Of a stretch of DNA of 11,484 bases, positions 1-7,556 are shown piece after piece. The DNA lies in assembly GCA_015222065.1 (NCBI GenBank), contig JADFUQ010000531.1, positions 1 to 11,484 of the forward strand. The letters are read 5' to 3'. The notes beneath the pieces were generated by a model. It saw only the letters and a program-made list of their open reading frames with translations. It did no database searches and had not been told where the DNA came from. The first letter of the stretch is position 1. Each line of letters starts with the position of its first letter. A program made the translations under genes and the position numbers. The stretch is from Bacteroidota bacterium (GTDB lineage: Bacteria > Bacteroidota > Bacteroidia > Bacteroidales > VadinHA17).

Positions 1-3000
1 GGAGGATTCATTTTTAGCTCATTCAGGATGACCTCGATAGCTTTTTCCAGTTGAGGATCATGACCGGCAATGACCTCAGCCGGTAATTGTTCTACCTCAA
101 TATCGGGTGGAACACCCACATTTTCAACTACCCAGCCGTCCTCTGTCCAGATTGCAAGATTAGGTGCCGTAACATATCCTCCATCCATAAGAACCGGAAA
201 TCCTAACATTCCTACCAGACCTCCCCATGTTCGTTTTCCGATAAGTTTACCCATATTGAGTTTACGAAACATCCATGGTAGTAAATCGCCGCCTGAACCG
301 GCTGTTTCATCGATTAACATAACTTTTGGACCCTGAATGGATGCACTTGGTGTTTTTGCATCTGTACCATATCGCATATTCCAGTTGCAAATAAATGGAC
401 GATTTAGAATATCTATGTAATAATCTGCTACAGATCCTCCACCATTAAATCGCTCATCAATAATGATTGCATCTTTGTGTACTTGTGGAAAGAAGTAGCG
501 TTTGAAATATGCATGTCCAAGAGTTGAGGTATTAGGAACATAAACATAAGCCACACGTCCACCGGTTGCTTTATTTACCTTTTCAATATTGCTTTCAACC
601 CAGTCACGATTCCGGATAGCACTTTCATTTGGTATGGGAACAACTTTAACGATACGGCTATCATTAAGGTTTGGATTGGGTCCTACCGTTATTTCGACAA
701 TCTTTCCTGAATTATTTTCAAACATACTGAAAATGTTTGCCGAAGAAAACAGTTCTTTCTCATTAACAGCAAGCAGATATTCTCCTTCCTTCACATTCAC
801 TCCCGGTTCAGTCAACGGGGAACGAAGTTCCGGATTCCAGTTTAGCCCGCCATATACTTTCTTAAATTGATATCTCTCATTGTTGATGATATAATCGGCT
901 CCTAACAGTCCGCCAGGAATACGCTCAGGGTTGTAATAGTAATCTCCGCCACCAACACGGTGATGTCCAACAGACAGTTCGCTGCACATCCATTGTATCA
1001 AACGGTTTAAATCACTGCGGCAGGATAAATGAGGTAGAAAGACACTATATTTTTCACGCATCTCTTTCCAGTCAGCGCCATGCATGTTTGTTGCATAGAA
1101 ATAATCGCGGTTGATTCTCCACGCCTCATGAAAAATCTGTTTCCACTCACTTTTTGGATCAATAAGAACCTGGATATCATTAATTTTAAGATTTCCTTTA
1201 CCTGGTTCTATCGTATCGGAAGCCGGTACTATTTTCCAGGTTTGTTCCGTATTGTAGAGGATTTTCTTTTTATTATGTGAGATTTGATAAGAATTCACAT
1301 CAGATAAGACGACTTTATCTTCTCTCTTATTGAGGTCGTACATGTGCAGCTTTGTTCCACTTGCATAAGGTCCTCCTGCAGTCGGAGGTGCTTCAAGATA
1401 ATAAACCTTACCTTCATCACTGACCTGGAGGCTAAATAAGTTCCCTTCTTCTACCGGTAGAGAAATAATACGATTGTTCAATCCTTCAAAATCGATTGAA
1501 ATATCCTCTTCAATAATATTATTTGTTTTCTCGGATTTTTCTTTTCCTGATTTTCCATTTTTTCCATTATTTTCTTTTTTTTCAATACCTTCTTCCTCAT
1601 CACTTTCTTTTGCAAGTGGTGACAAAACATCTTTTTGTAATGTTGCTAAATAGATTGAACGGGTCATTTTCATATCTGAACTTGATAATGCGAACCAATG
1701 TTTGACCGGTCCGGCATCAGTTGATCCAAAAAAGTAGATATATTTCCCGCTTTTATCAAATACCGGTTCACAGACATCACTTAATCCATCTGTGATAGGA
1801 TAAGATTTATCCTCCTCAATGGAGTATAGATAAACTTTTTCTATATATGCAGCGGTATTTAGTGTGTAGGCAATCCATTTCGAATCGGGTGACCAGGAAC
1901 CGCGGATATCACCGAATGCACCCGGGTTGTAAATATGTTCAGATGCAATTATCTTTATATTTCCTTCATCAATATCTATCCAGTATAGATTTCTGGCATT
2001 ATCTGTAAATGTTAGTTTTTTACTATCCGGCGACCAGTCAGGATTACTGTAAAAACCTGAGCCATTTATTTCGAATTTTTTTATCACACCCTTTCCATCC
2101 TGATGAACTATATGAAGTTTGTATTCTCCGGATTCGTCAGAAAAAAAGGCAATTGTTTTCCCATCCGGAGACCAGACAGGATTTCGTTCATGAGTTCCTG
2201 TTGTGTTTGTTAAATTTCGAGGATCACCTTTTTCTGCAGGTACAGTGATAATCTCGCCACGGAAATTAAAAACAGCCCTTGCGCCGGATGGTGAAATTGA
2301 AGCGCTCCGGACATAACGCGATCCTTTGACATAACGAGGACGGATCTCCATTAGATCAGTAGCAACCCCAATAGTTAATTTTTTATTCTGGTTATGTAAA
2401 AGATCAAAAATGTGCAGATGTCCGGCTTGTTCAAAAATTATCTTATTATCTCCTGCTGAAGCGTTTAGAATGGGAAAATCAGTAAATTGGGTGAGTTGTT
2501 TTATCTCTTTGGAAACAATGTCATAATTAAACAGATTAAACTCTCCATTCCTGTCTGATAGAAAATAGATTTTATCTCCGATCCACATTGGATCAATGTC
2601 ATTGCAACGGTCTTCCGGTTGTGGGATTTTAACTGTTGAAAAATCATTAAATGTATAAAGCCATATTGTTGAGGTAGTTCCACCCCTATAGTTTTTCCAT
2701 TGGCGAAAACTTTCATAAAGAGGATTGTAAGCCAGTCTTTTACCATCCGGTGAATATGCTGCTTTATAGGCATAAGGGATTTTCAAAGATTCCGGGAAGC
2801 CACCTTTAATTGGTGTTGTGAAAAGTTTTCTGTATCGATTGGTGAAAACGTTACGTGGAGAAACAAAAAGAACAGCAGATCCATCAGTCGTGAATCCACG
2901 AACAATGTCGGAACCGGGATGCCAGGTGAGACGTTTCGGAATGCCGCCTTCCACCGGGACAAAATAAACATCAGTGTTGCCATCATATTGAGCACTAAAT

Positions 3001-3254
3001 GCAATTAGTTTTCCGTTAGGCGAGAAAACCGGATTGGATTCTATTCCATCATCTGAGGTTATGCGCCGAACATTTTTTCCATCAAGATCGGCTGTCCAAA
3101 GATCACCGGCATAAACAAATGCAATATGTAATCCATTGATGGCCGGCTGACTTAAAAATTTAGTGTCATTAATATCAATACAACTTGCCGGTATTGTCGA
3201 TACAGCAAGTATAGATATCAAGGCAAATGCAATAAGAAACAAGCTTTTTTTCAT
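1..3254 (-). CDS. Tricorn-like S41 serine protease with beta-propeller and PDZ domains (3' end cut by window)
   Basis: The frame is open from the ATG at 3254 to the window edge (1084 codons), so only a short C-terminal tail is missing for a family of about 1050-1100 residues. A Sec signal peptide (MKKSLFLIAFALISILAVS) is followed by propeller blades with repeated SPDGK or SPDSK plus hydrophobic-strand motifs to about residue 540. Next come a Lys/Glu/Asn-rich linker (about 548-584), a C1 region from about 700, a PDZ-like part (about 780-870) and the S41 core. Candidate catalytic residues by analogy with Thermoplasma Tricorn are His764 (VGHHR), nucleophile Ser987 (AGSGGD) and Glu1044 (VENVGVPPD). 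The family degrades peptides that enter through the propellers; with this signal peptide it should act in the periplasm. A Cys near residue 21 could suggest a lipoprotein, but PASC is a poor lipobox. A predicted promoter lies just upstream, so it is probably its own transcription unit. Confidence 0.93.
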   Translation of the reverse strand, partial: MKKSLFLIAFALISILAVSTIPASCIDINDTKFLSQPAINGLHIAFVYAGDLWTADLDGKNVRRITSDDGIESNPVFSPNGKLIAFSAQYDGNTDVYFVPVEGGIPKRLTWHPGSDIVRGFTTDGSAVLFVSPRNVFTNRYRKLFTTPIKGGFPESLKIPYAYKAAYSPDGKRLAYNPLYESFRQWKNYRGGTTSTIWLYTFNDFSTVKIPQPEDRCNDIDPMWIGDKIYFLSDRNGEFNLFNYDIVSKEIKQLTQFTDFPILNASAGDNKIIFEQAGHLHIFDLLHNQNKKLTIGVATDLMEIRPRYVKGSRYVRSASISPSGARAVFNFRGEIITVPAEKGDPRNLTNTTGTHERNPVWSPDGKTIAFFSDESGEYKLHIVHQDGKGVIKKFEINGSGFYSNPDWSPDSKKLTFTDNARNLYWIDIDEGNIKIIASEHIYNPGAFGDIRGSWSPDSKWIAYTLNTAAYIEKVYLYSIEEDKSYPITDGLSDVCEPVFDKSGKYIYFFGSTDAGPVKHWFALSSSDMKMTRSIYLATLQKDVLSPLAKESDEEEGIEKKENNGKNGKSGKEKSEKTNNIIEEDISIDFEGLNNRIISLPVEEGNLFSLQVSDEGKVYYLEAPPTAGGPYASGTKLHMYDLNKREDKVVLSDVNSYQISHNKKKILYNTEQTWKIVPASDTIEPGKGNLKINDIQVLIDPKSEWKQIFHEAWRINRDYFYATNMHGADWKEMREKYSVFLPHLSCRSDLNRLIQWMCSELSVGHHRVGGGDYYYNPERIPGGLLGADYIINNERYQFKKVYGGLNWNPELRSPLTEPGVNVKEGEYLLAVNEKELFSSANIFSMFENNSGKIVEITVGPNPNLNDSRIVKVVPIPNESAIRNRDWVESNIEKVNKATGGRVAYVYVPNTSTLGHAYFKRYFFPQVHKDAIIIDERFNGGGSVADYYIDILNRPFICNWNMRYGTDAKTPSASIQGPKVMLIDETAGSGGDLLPWMFRKLNMGKLIGKRTWGGLVGMLGFPVLMDGGYVTAPNLAIWTEDGWVVENVGVPPDIEVEQLPAEVIAGHDPQLEKAIEVILNELKMNP

Positions 3255-3291
3255 AGTATTTATCGTTTAAGTTTTAAAAGTATTCCGTTAT

Positions 3292-3323
3292 CTAAAATAG
3301 TATTATTTGGCTGGTATTTCAAA
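3292..3323 (-). promoter_or_regulatory. Candidate Bacteroidota-type promoter of the Tricorn-like gene
   Basis: Reading the minus strand, TTTG (3323-3320) is followed after 20 bp by TATTTTAG (3299-3292). This is close to the Bacteroidota -33 TTTG / -7 TAnnTTTG pattern, with one mismatch in the -7 box. Transcription would start about 30 nt before the ATG at 3254. The TTGCAGTAA element ends only 3 bp upstream of the -33 box. The assignment rests on pattern match alone in an AT-rich region. Confidence 0.4.
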
Positions 3324-3326
3324 CAC

Positions 3327-3336
3327 TTACTGCAAT
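3327..3336 (-). promoter_or_regulatory. Single copy of the ATTGCAGTAA element upstream of the Tricorn-like gene
   Basis: The minus strand reads ATTGCAGTAAGT here. The 10-mer is identical to the second repeat at 9782-9791, and the 11-mer TTGCAGTAAGT is shared with the first repeat at 9761. It abuts the candidate -33 box, where an activator would be expected to sit. No second copy is found 21 bp to either side, so it would be a half-site. It may be a binding site for the LytTR regulator encoded at 9972-10763; that link is inference. Confidence 0.35.
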
Positions 3337-3357
3337 TTGTTTCATAATTTCATGTAA

Positions 3358-3550
3358 TTAATATTTCATCCGGCTGATCAACTTCTCCAGGTAACGAGAT
3401 TTAACCTGTTTGCTTGTAAGTATCTGCCAGATCCATTTTCCAGTTCATGCTGGCTTTTTCTGCTGTGAATGGCTTGATGGGCAACAGGGAAACCAGTTCT
3501 GCTTCTTTTTCACTGAAAAGCATTTTCAGAATATTGAATAATACCCCGGC
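3358..3550 (-). pseudogene. Scar of a 4Fe-4S dicluster ferredoxin-type gene: N-terminal and C-terminal pieces joined by a deletion
   Basis: Directly after the TAG of the aldo/keto reductase gene, and in the same frame, 49 codons run to a TAA at 3401-3403. They contain ILKMLFSEKEAEL followed by LLPIKPFTAEKAS and WKMDLADTY. As I recall, this resembles the N-terminal winged-helix part of a family of roughly 500-600-residue 4Fe-4S dicluster proteins. In the next frame, codons 3414-3361 read SKQVKSRYLEKLISRMKY and then stop at 3358-3360, which resembles the C-terminus of the same family. All cysteine clusters and the middle of the protein are absent, as are about 25 codons at the start. The simplest reading is a decayed gene with a large internal deletion around 3412-3418 and a changed frame. 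Alternatives are a short fusion tail by readthrough or a small hypothetical ORF from the ATG at 3523. Family assignment is from memory. Confidence 0.6.
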
Positions 3551-4348
3551 CTATTTATTATACACATAATCGCCTATCTTCCTTATTCTTGACATTTCCT
3601 CGTCGCTAAGTGGTCCTGAATTCAGGGTTGCCAGATTATTTTTCATCTGTTCTAACGACCTGGCACCTGACATACATATATCAACTGATGGGTTTGACAA
3701 TACAAATCTGTAACAGTCAACTGCACTCAGTGGGGGCTGGTTATCAGGCATTTTCTTTTCCTTAAGAAGTTGACCCCAGCGGGTAGCTGTAAAAGAGATT
3801 ATTCCCGGCTTATTGTTTTCAGGGAGGTGAGGGAAGATATCGGTTTCTGCCCTACTGTTTGCAGCATTATACCGGATGTGGTACAGGTCGAATATACCCG
3901 CTTTATGTAGCTCCGGGATAAGTTTCCTGCTGTGGCTGCTAATGCCGATGTACCTCGCTAAACCTTGTTTTTTCAACTTTAATGCGCCATTAATGACACT
4001 TTGCCGGGGCCGTTTTGAGAAGTGACCAAGCAATAGAACATCTGCATAATCGATATACAATTCCTTAAGCCTTTTCTTCAGGTAATATTCCGTTAGCCAG
4101 GCGTTATGCGCATAGCTGATCATTGAGATAACAAGACTTTCCCTTGCGTTCTTTTTCAGAATGTTTATTATTGCTTTTTTCATTTCCGATGAACTGCCTC
4201 GTATAAAGCTGCCCAATGTAAAATAATTACACCCCTTCTCAAATGCCTCCTCATAAGCTTCGGCAGGAGCACGATAGCTTGAGGCAATACCGAGCCTTCC
4301 AACTTTAAGGTTTGTACTGCCAATTGTAGTTTTTTCGCTAAACGTCAT
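3551..4348 (-). CDS. Aldo/keto reductase-fold protein lacking the canonical catalytic tetrad
   Basis: This 265-residue protein has the AKR (beta/alpha)8 pattern: an N-terminal IGSTNLKVGRLGIASS strand, KLKKQGLARYIGISSH in the middle, and GARSLEQMKNNLATL near the end, the usual position of cofactor phosphate contacts. By alignment to the textbook tetrad Asp-Tyr-Lys-His, the positions appear to be Thr44 (NYFT), Ile49, Ile77 (VISMI) and Gly108 (LLLGH), so none of the four is kept. The shape is intact with no stops, which suggests a divergent subfamily rather than a decaying gene. It is shorter than typical AKRs (about 300-330). It follows the MBL-fold gene by 16 bp, so the two are probably co-transcribed, and it is directly followed by a 4Fe-4S gene scar. 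No clear Shine-Dalgarno site is seen. Substrate and activity are unknown; nucleotide binding without standard reduction is possible. Confidence 0.85.
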   Translation of the reverse strand: MTFSEKTTIGSTNLKVGRLGIASSYRAPAEAYEEAFEKGCNYFTLGSFIRGSSSEMKKAIINILKKNARESLVISMISYAHNAWLTEYYLKKRLKELYIDYADVLLLGHFSKRPRQSVINGALKLKKQGLARYIGISSHSRKLIPELHKAGIFDLYHIRYNAANSRAETDIFPHLPENNKPGIISFTATRWGQLLKEKKMPDNQPPLSAVDCYRFVLSNPSVDICMSGARSLEQMKNNLATLNSGPLSDEEMSRIRKIGDYVYNK

Positions 4349-4364
4349 AGATTCAGGTATAAAG

Positions 4365-5051
4365 TTATTTGTTTTGAGATAATATTTTTTTTATAACTTC
4401 AGTTGAAAATGGCTTCCCATGTGCAGGATAGACCACCTTCGCCCCCCTGTTAAGCAGAAGCTTCCAGCTTTCTTTAACGATTTTCAGACTATCAGCAAAA
4501 ATTGGCAAACCCGGACTAAACCTCATAGGAAAGGCATTCATTGCCAGGTCGCCAACAAATGCATCTCCTGAATCAAGTAACAAACTAACTGATCCGGGTG
4601 AATGACCGGGAGTATAAATAATTTTACCTGGTATTCCCCAATCTGCCAGTGGAAAATCATTATCCGTCAGGGTAATATCTACTCTGGCAGATTTGATTTT
4701 CATATTTTTTGTAAGAAGTGACATGATTTTCGAAAAAGTACAACCCCATCTCGTAACTCCTGGCGGTATATGAATAGCGGATTTTTCAAGCCATTCCTTT
4801 TCATTATAATGTAAAGCTAGTTTTGCCCCGGTTAATTCTTTAATCTCTTTAGCAGAACCAATATGATCCCAATGAGCATGAGTAATTAATATCAACTGAA
4901 TTTCATCAGCAGATATGTTTAGTTTATCAAGTGCTTTCTTAAAACTTCCGACTTTTTTGGGTACTCCGGAGTCAATAAGGATCATTCCTTCGTGCCGTAT
5001 AATATAACAATTTGTAACGCCCAGTGCTATAGGATGAATTGTTAATTCCAT
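4365..5051 (-). CDS. Metallo-beta-lactamase-fold hydrolase (glyoxalase II-like)
   Basis: This 228-residue cytoplasmic protein carries the full set of dinuclear metal ligands of the superfamily: the HxHxDH motif His58-Ala-His60-Trp-Asp62-His63, His150 in TPGHSPGS, Asp168 in VGDLAMN, and His211 in YPAHGKPF. An early ILIDSG strand is also present. No signal peptide or membrane segment is seen. The family hydrolyses thioesters, lactones, phosphoesters and similar bonds; nothing here fixes the substrate, although the layout is of the glyoxalase II or lactonase type rather than an antibiotic-resistance enzyme. It is the first gene of a short unit with the AKR-fold gene, whose ATG is 16 bp beyond its stop. 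The start at 5051 is preceded by A-rich sequence (ACAAACGAAAAAA) without a Shine-Dalgarno site, as is usual in Bacteroidota. Confidence 0.9.
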   Translation of the reverse strand: MELTIHPIALGVTNCYIIRHEGMILIDSGVPKKVGSFKKALDKLNISADEIQLILITHAHWDHIGSAKEIKELTGAKLALHYNEKEWLEKSAIHIPPGVTRWGCTFSKIMSLLTKNMKIKSARVDITLTDNDFPLADWGIPGKIIYTPGHSPGSVSLLLDSGDAFVGDLAMNAFPMRFSPGLPIFADSLKIVKESWKLLLNRGAKVVYPAHGKPFSTEVIKKILSQNK

Positions 5052-5278
5052 TTTTTTCGTTTGTATATAAAGATACTTAATAAATTGACATTAATTAAAA
5101 TTAGAATTCAGAAATGTCAAAAAGATAAGTCTATCTGGACCGTATGGCTGGAAAAGGATTATCGGGAGTAGGGATTTTATTATTAGCTGAAACTATCCAT
5201 TATACTAATATAATGAATATCAGTTAGATATTTAAGTTTTTATCTTATTTGTAAAAAGGCTAATTATTAATATATTTC
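5052..5278. other. Non-coding AT-rich spacer between the DUF5916 gene and the MBL-fold gene
   Basis: These 227 bp hold no plausible gene. They should contain the 3' end of the DUF5916 transcript and the promoter of the MBL-fold gene, but no convincing GC-rich terminator or promoter pair is visible. The only clear structure is the palindrome at 5198-5215. Confidence 0.6.
5198..5215. repeat. Perfect 7-bp inverted repeat, CATTATA-CTAA-TATAATG
   Basis: The arms CATTATA (5198-5204) and TATAATG (5209-5215) are exact reverse complements around a 4-base centre. It lies about 150 bp upstream of the MBL-fold ATG and 65 bp past the DUF5916 stop. It could be a weak stem-loop in the DUF5916 3' end or an operator for the MBL-AKR unit. 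Being all AT apart from the end bases, it may also be chance; a TATAAT box reads on both strands. Confidence 0.3.
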
Positions 5279-7519
5279 TCAAAGTGTAAATGTATAAGTA
5301 TATTTCAGCATAATTGTTCGGTTGTCGGTAAAAGGGAGAACAGGATCTTCCCCATAATACCGGTTGGTATTAAGCCCTTCGTTGTAAACAAGATAAAGGT
5401 CATTGCCTTCACGTGGGTTGTAACGAAGCCGGATATTTGTAATAACTGCATCGACAGCGCTGTTATACTGGATAAACGCGGTAGCTGAGAACCTGGTGTT
5501 CAGCATATACAAAATACGTAATCCACCTATGTGGGCGGTAAAATGCTGATCACGGTCAGGAAAGGTAACCCGGTTAAACTGGTAGGAACCGCCAAGTTCA
5601 AGGGAGGAGGAGGTGTTCCAACGTGGAGATAAACCAAGCGTAATGCGCCTACCATCATAGAATGAACCGGCATCAAGGTTGACTTTTGTATAAATAGGTT
5701 TGCTCGATGGAGTGTTGAATTCCCCTTTCAGCCCATAGTAAAAGTACTTACCCTCCGGCACTTCGGCATCATCTGAGAACGAAAAAGGTTCAGGAACATT
5801 TTCATAGGACAAATCAGTCATAATTCTGCCCTCATACCCTGACTTGGTTTCAAATTCATATCCCGGGCCGAGATAAGCAGTTTCAGTGGCTCCATCGGTA
5901 TTACATAAAACCAGGAGTTCATCTAAAAATACTTTATGGCGGAAAATTGCAGATTTCTCTTCCGGAAACCATCCATACCACAATTCATTATAGAAACAGG
6001 TAAAATTTCCTCGTATTTCAAAACCTATCCCCGGATTGTAGTCGGGACCAGAATAAGAAAAAATTGAATTATAGCCTAACCCTTTAATTGTTCGCCGTTC
6101 CCAATTCACACACAGCCGGGAAGGATTAAGTGAAAAAGGATTATTTTCTTGTTCTGTTTCGAAAGTCTGAGCCCATTTGAGTGTAAGATAGTCGTTTCTG
6201 AAAAGGCGGAAAATCCCATCCAGTCCATAAGCTGTATTGTAGCTGCCATCTGTACCTATCCTTGTTGTAACAATACTTCCAACATAAGAATACGGATTAA
6301 AGACTTGCCGGCGTAGGCGGTATACCCCAAAATTTTCCGAGGGAAGCTCCTCAATTGAAGCTGTTTGCATATTGAAAGCCCCTACATCCCAGGGCCCGAC
6401 CCTGCCTACCAAACGTGCTCCTCCATAGATTCTGACGGGTTTCCCTTCATGAAGACCAATACGGCGGCTGTAGAAAAGACGATTGGGTCCGCCAAAGCTG
6501 AAATCGAAATTACTGGAGCGTTCCTGGAAAAACAGCCTTTTTTCAGGAAAGAACAGTGAAAAACGCGTAAGGTTAACCTGTTGTTCATCGGCTTCAACCT
6601 GGGCAAAATCGGTATTCAGGGTTATATCGAGCGTGAGGTTATTTGTAAGTCCATACTTAACATCTAATCCAAGCTCATGCTCAAAATCATCAAAGCGTTT
6701 ATAGGCTGTTTCTTCTTCGTTAAGTTCGTGATAGCGACCAAATCCACCAAGCACATAAGGAGCAATGTAAAGAGGTTTATGGCTGTAAATATTTTCAAAC
6801 ACAACTTCTTGTGCTTGAGAAACTTTAAACTTACTCCAAAATCCCCAATCCGGCGGGATCGCGGGAAAAATAACAGATTCATTCTTGCGGGCTATCTTTC
6901 TCCTGCATATGATACCCATTACAACCCTGCCATTGTTGTCCTGAAAGCGGAGGCTGGAAAAAGGAATGCGCATTTCTGCAAACCATCCCTCCCCGTTAAG
7001 AACTGTAGCCACATCCCAGAATGTATTCCAACTGAAGTTTAATGGAGGCGAAGTTGTGCCAGGATTTTGCTGGGCGTCATTAAAAACAGCGGCATCCCAA
7101 CGCAGACCGGCCGGTGTTGTGAAAAAAGCTAAAGCATTCTCTTTGTCGTTAAATGAATCGATTACAATGCCAAACCACTCACTGCTCGGATCCCCTGAAT
7201 CCCGTTGCTTGGAGTTTTCCTGTATTTTGGATGGCTCTTGATCATAGAGCCGTCCTGCAACATAGAGAAAATCATCATCATAAGCCACAAAAATTTCTGT
7301 TCGTTCTGAAGGTTCGTTTCCGAAATCAGGTGCATGCTCAATTACAGGAAGGGGTTCAATGCCCTCCCAGGCTGGTTCGTTACTCAAACCGTCAAGTGTA
7401 ACAGAACCGTTTATACGAGACAGGAGATATTGTTCCCGGTCTTGTCCAAATGATATTTCGCTGATGAGGAAAAGCCCCAGGCAAATAAGAATAATCTGTT
7501 TTTGCTTGAATAAAAACAT
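5279..7519 (-). CDS. DUF5916 outer-membrane beta-barrel protein with N-terminal CBM9-like domain
   Basis: This is a 746-residue secreted protein. A signal peptide (hydrophobic core IILICLGLFLISE, likely cleavage after SFGQ) leads into a CBM9-like beta-sandwich (about 35-240) with the family pattern GSVTLDGLSNEPAWEG, RTEIFVAYDDDFLYVAGR and SEWFGIVIDSF. From about 245 the sequence becomes alternating aromatic strands and ends in KYTYTFTL, as expected for a barrel inserted in the outer membrane. FFPEKRLFFQERSSNFDF near the domain boundary is a hallmark of the family as I know it. The length is typical for DUF5916 proteins. The function is not established; many are thought to be surface carbohydrate-related or transport proteins. 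It begins 37 bp after the DUF362 stop, so it is probably the third gene of one unit. There is no Shine-Dalgarno site before the ATG. Confidence 0.9.
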   Translation of the reverse strand: MFLFKQKQIILICLGLFLISEISFGQDREQYLLSRINGSVTLDGLSNEPAWEGIEPLPVIEHAPDFGNEPSERTEIFVAYDDDFLYVAGRLYDQEPSKIQENSKQRDSGDPSSEWFGIVIDSFNDKENALAFFTTPAGLRWDAAVFNDAQQNPGTTSPPLNFSWNTFWDVATVLNGEGWFAEMRIPFSSLRFQDNNGRVVMGIICRRKIARKNESVIFPAIPPDWGFWSKFKVSQAQEVVFENIYSHKPLYIAPYVLGGFGRYHELNEEETAYKRFDDFEHELGLDVKYGLTNNLTLDITLNTDFAQVEADEQQVNLTRFSLFFPEKRLFFQERSSNFDFSFGGPNRLFYSRRIGLHEGKPVRIYGGARLVGRVGPWDVGAFNMQTASIEELPSENFGVYRLRRQVFNPYSYVGSIVTTRIGTDGSYNTAYGLDGIFRLFRNDYLTLKWAQTFETEQENNPFSLNPSRLCVNWERRTIKGLGYNSIFSYSGPDYNPGIGFEIRGNFTCFYNELWYGWFPEEKSAIFRHKVFLDELLVLCNTDGATETAYLGPGYEFETKSGYEGRIMTDLSYENVPEPFSFSDDAEVPEGKYFYYGLKGEFNTPSSKPIYTKVNLDAGSFYDGRRITLGLSPRWNTSSSLELGGSYQFNRVTFPDRDQHFTAHIGGLRILYMLNTRFSATAFIQYNSAVDAVITNIRLRYNPREGNDLYLVYNEGLNTNRYYGEDPVLPFTDNRTIMLKYTYTFTL

Positions 7520-7556
7520 TGTTAGTGTCCGATAAAAAATAAATAATGTTCAAAAA

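Noticed and set aside
70..870. Plus-strand ORFs of 88 and 93 codons near the window start
   Set aside because: They are antisense to the S41 catalytic domain, including the Ser987 region, and have no supporting features.
2501..3004. Two minus-strand ORFs (2501-2773 and 2783-3004) that could suggest separate small genes
   Set aside because: They lie in a different frame inside the continuous Tricorn-like reading frame, whose propeller motifs are uninterrupted there.
3180..3254. Lipoprotein signal peptide on the Tricorn-like protease
   Set aside because: A cysteine follows the hydrophobic core, but the preceding residues (PAS) do not form a good lipobox, so an ordinary Sec signal is equally likely.
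6677..7042. 121-codon plus-strand ORF and several other plus-strand ORFs opposite the DUF5916 gene
   Set aside because: They are antisense shadows of a well-supported gene; their translations show no recognisable motif or domain pattern.
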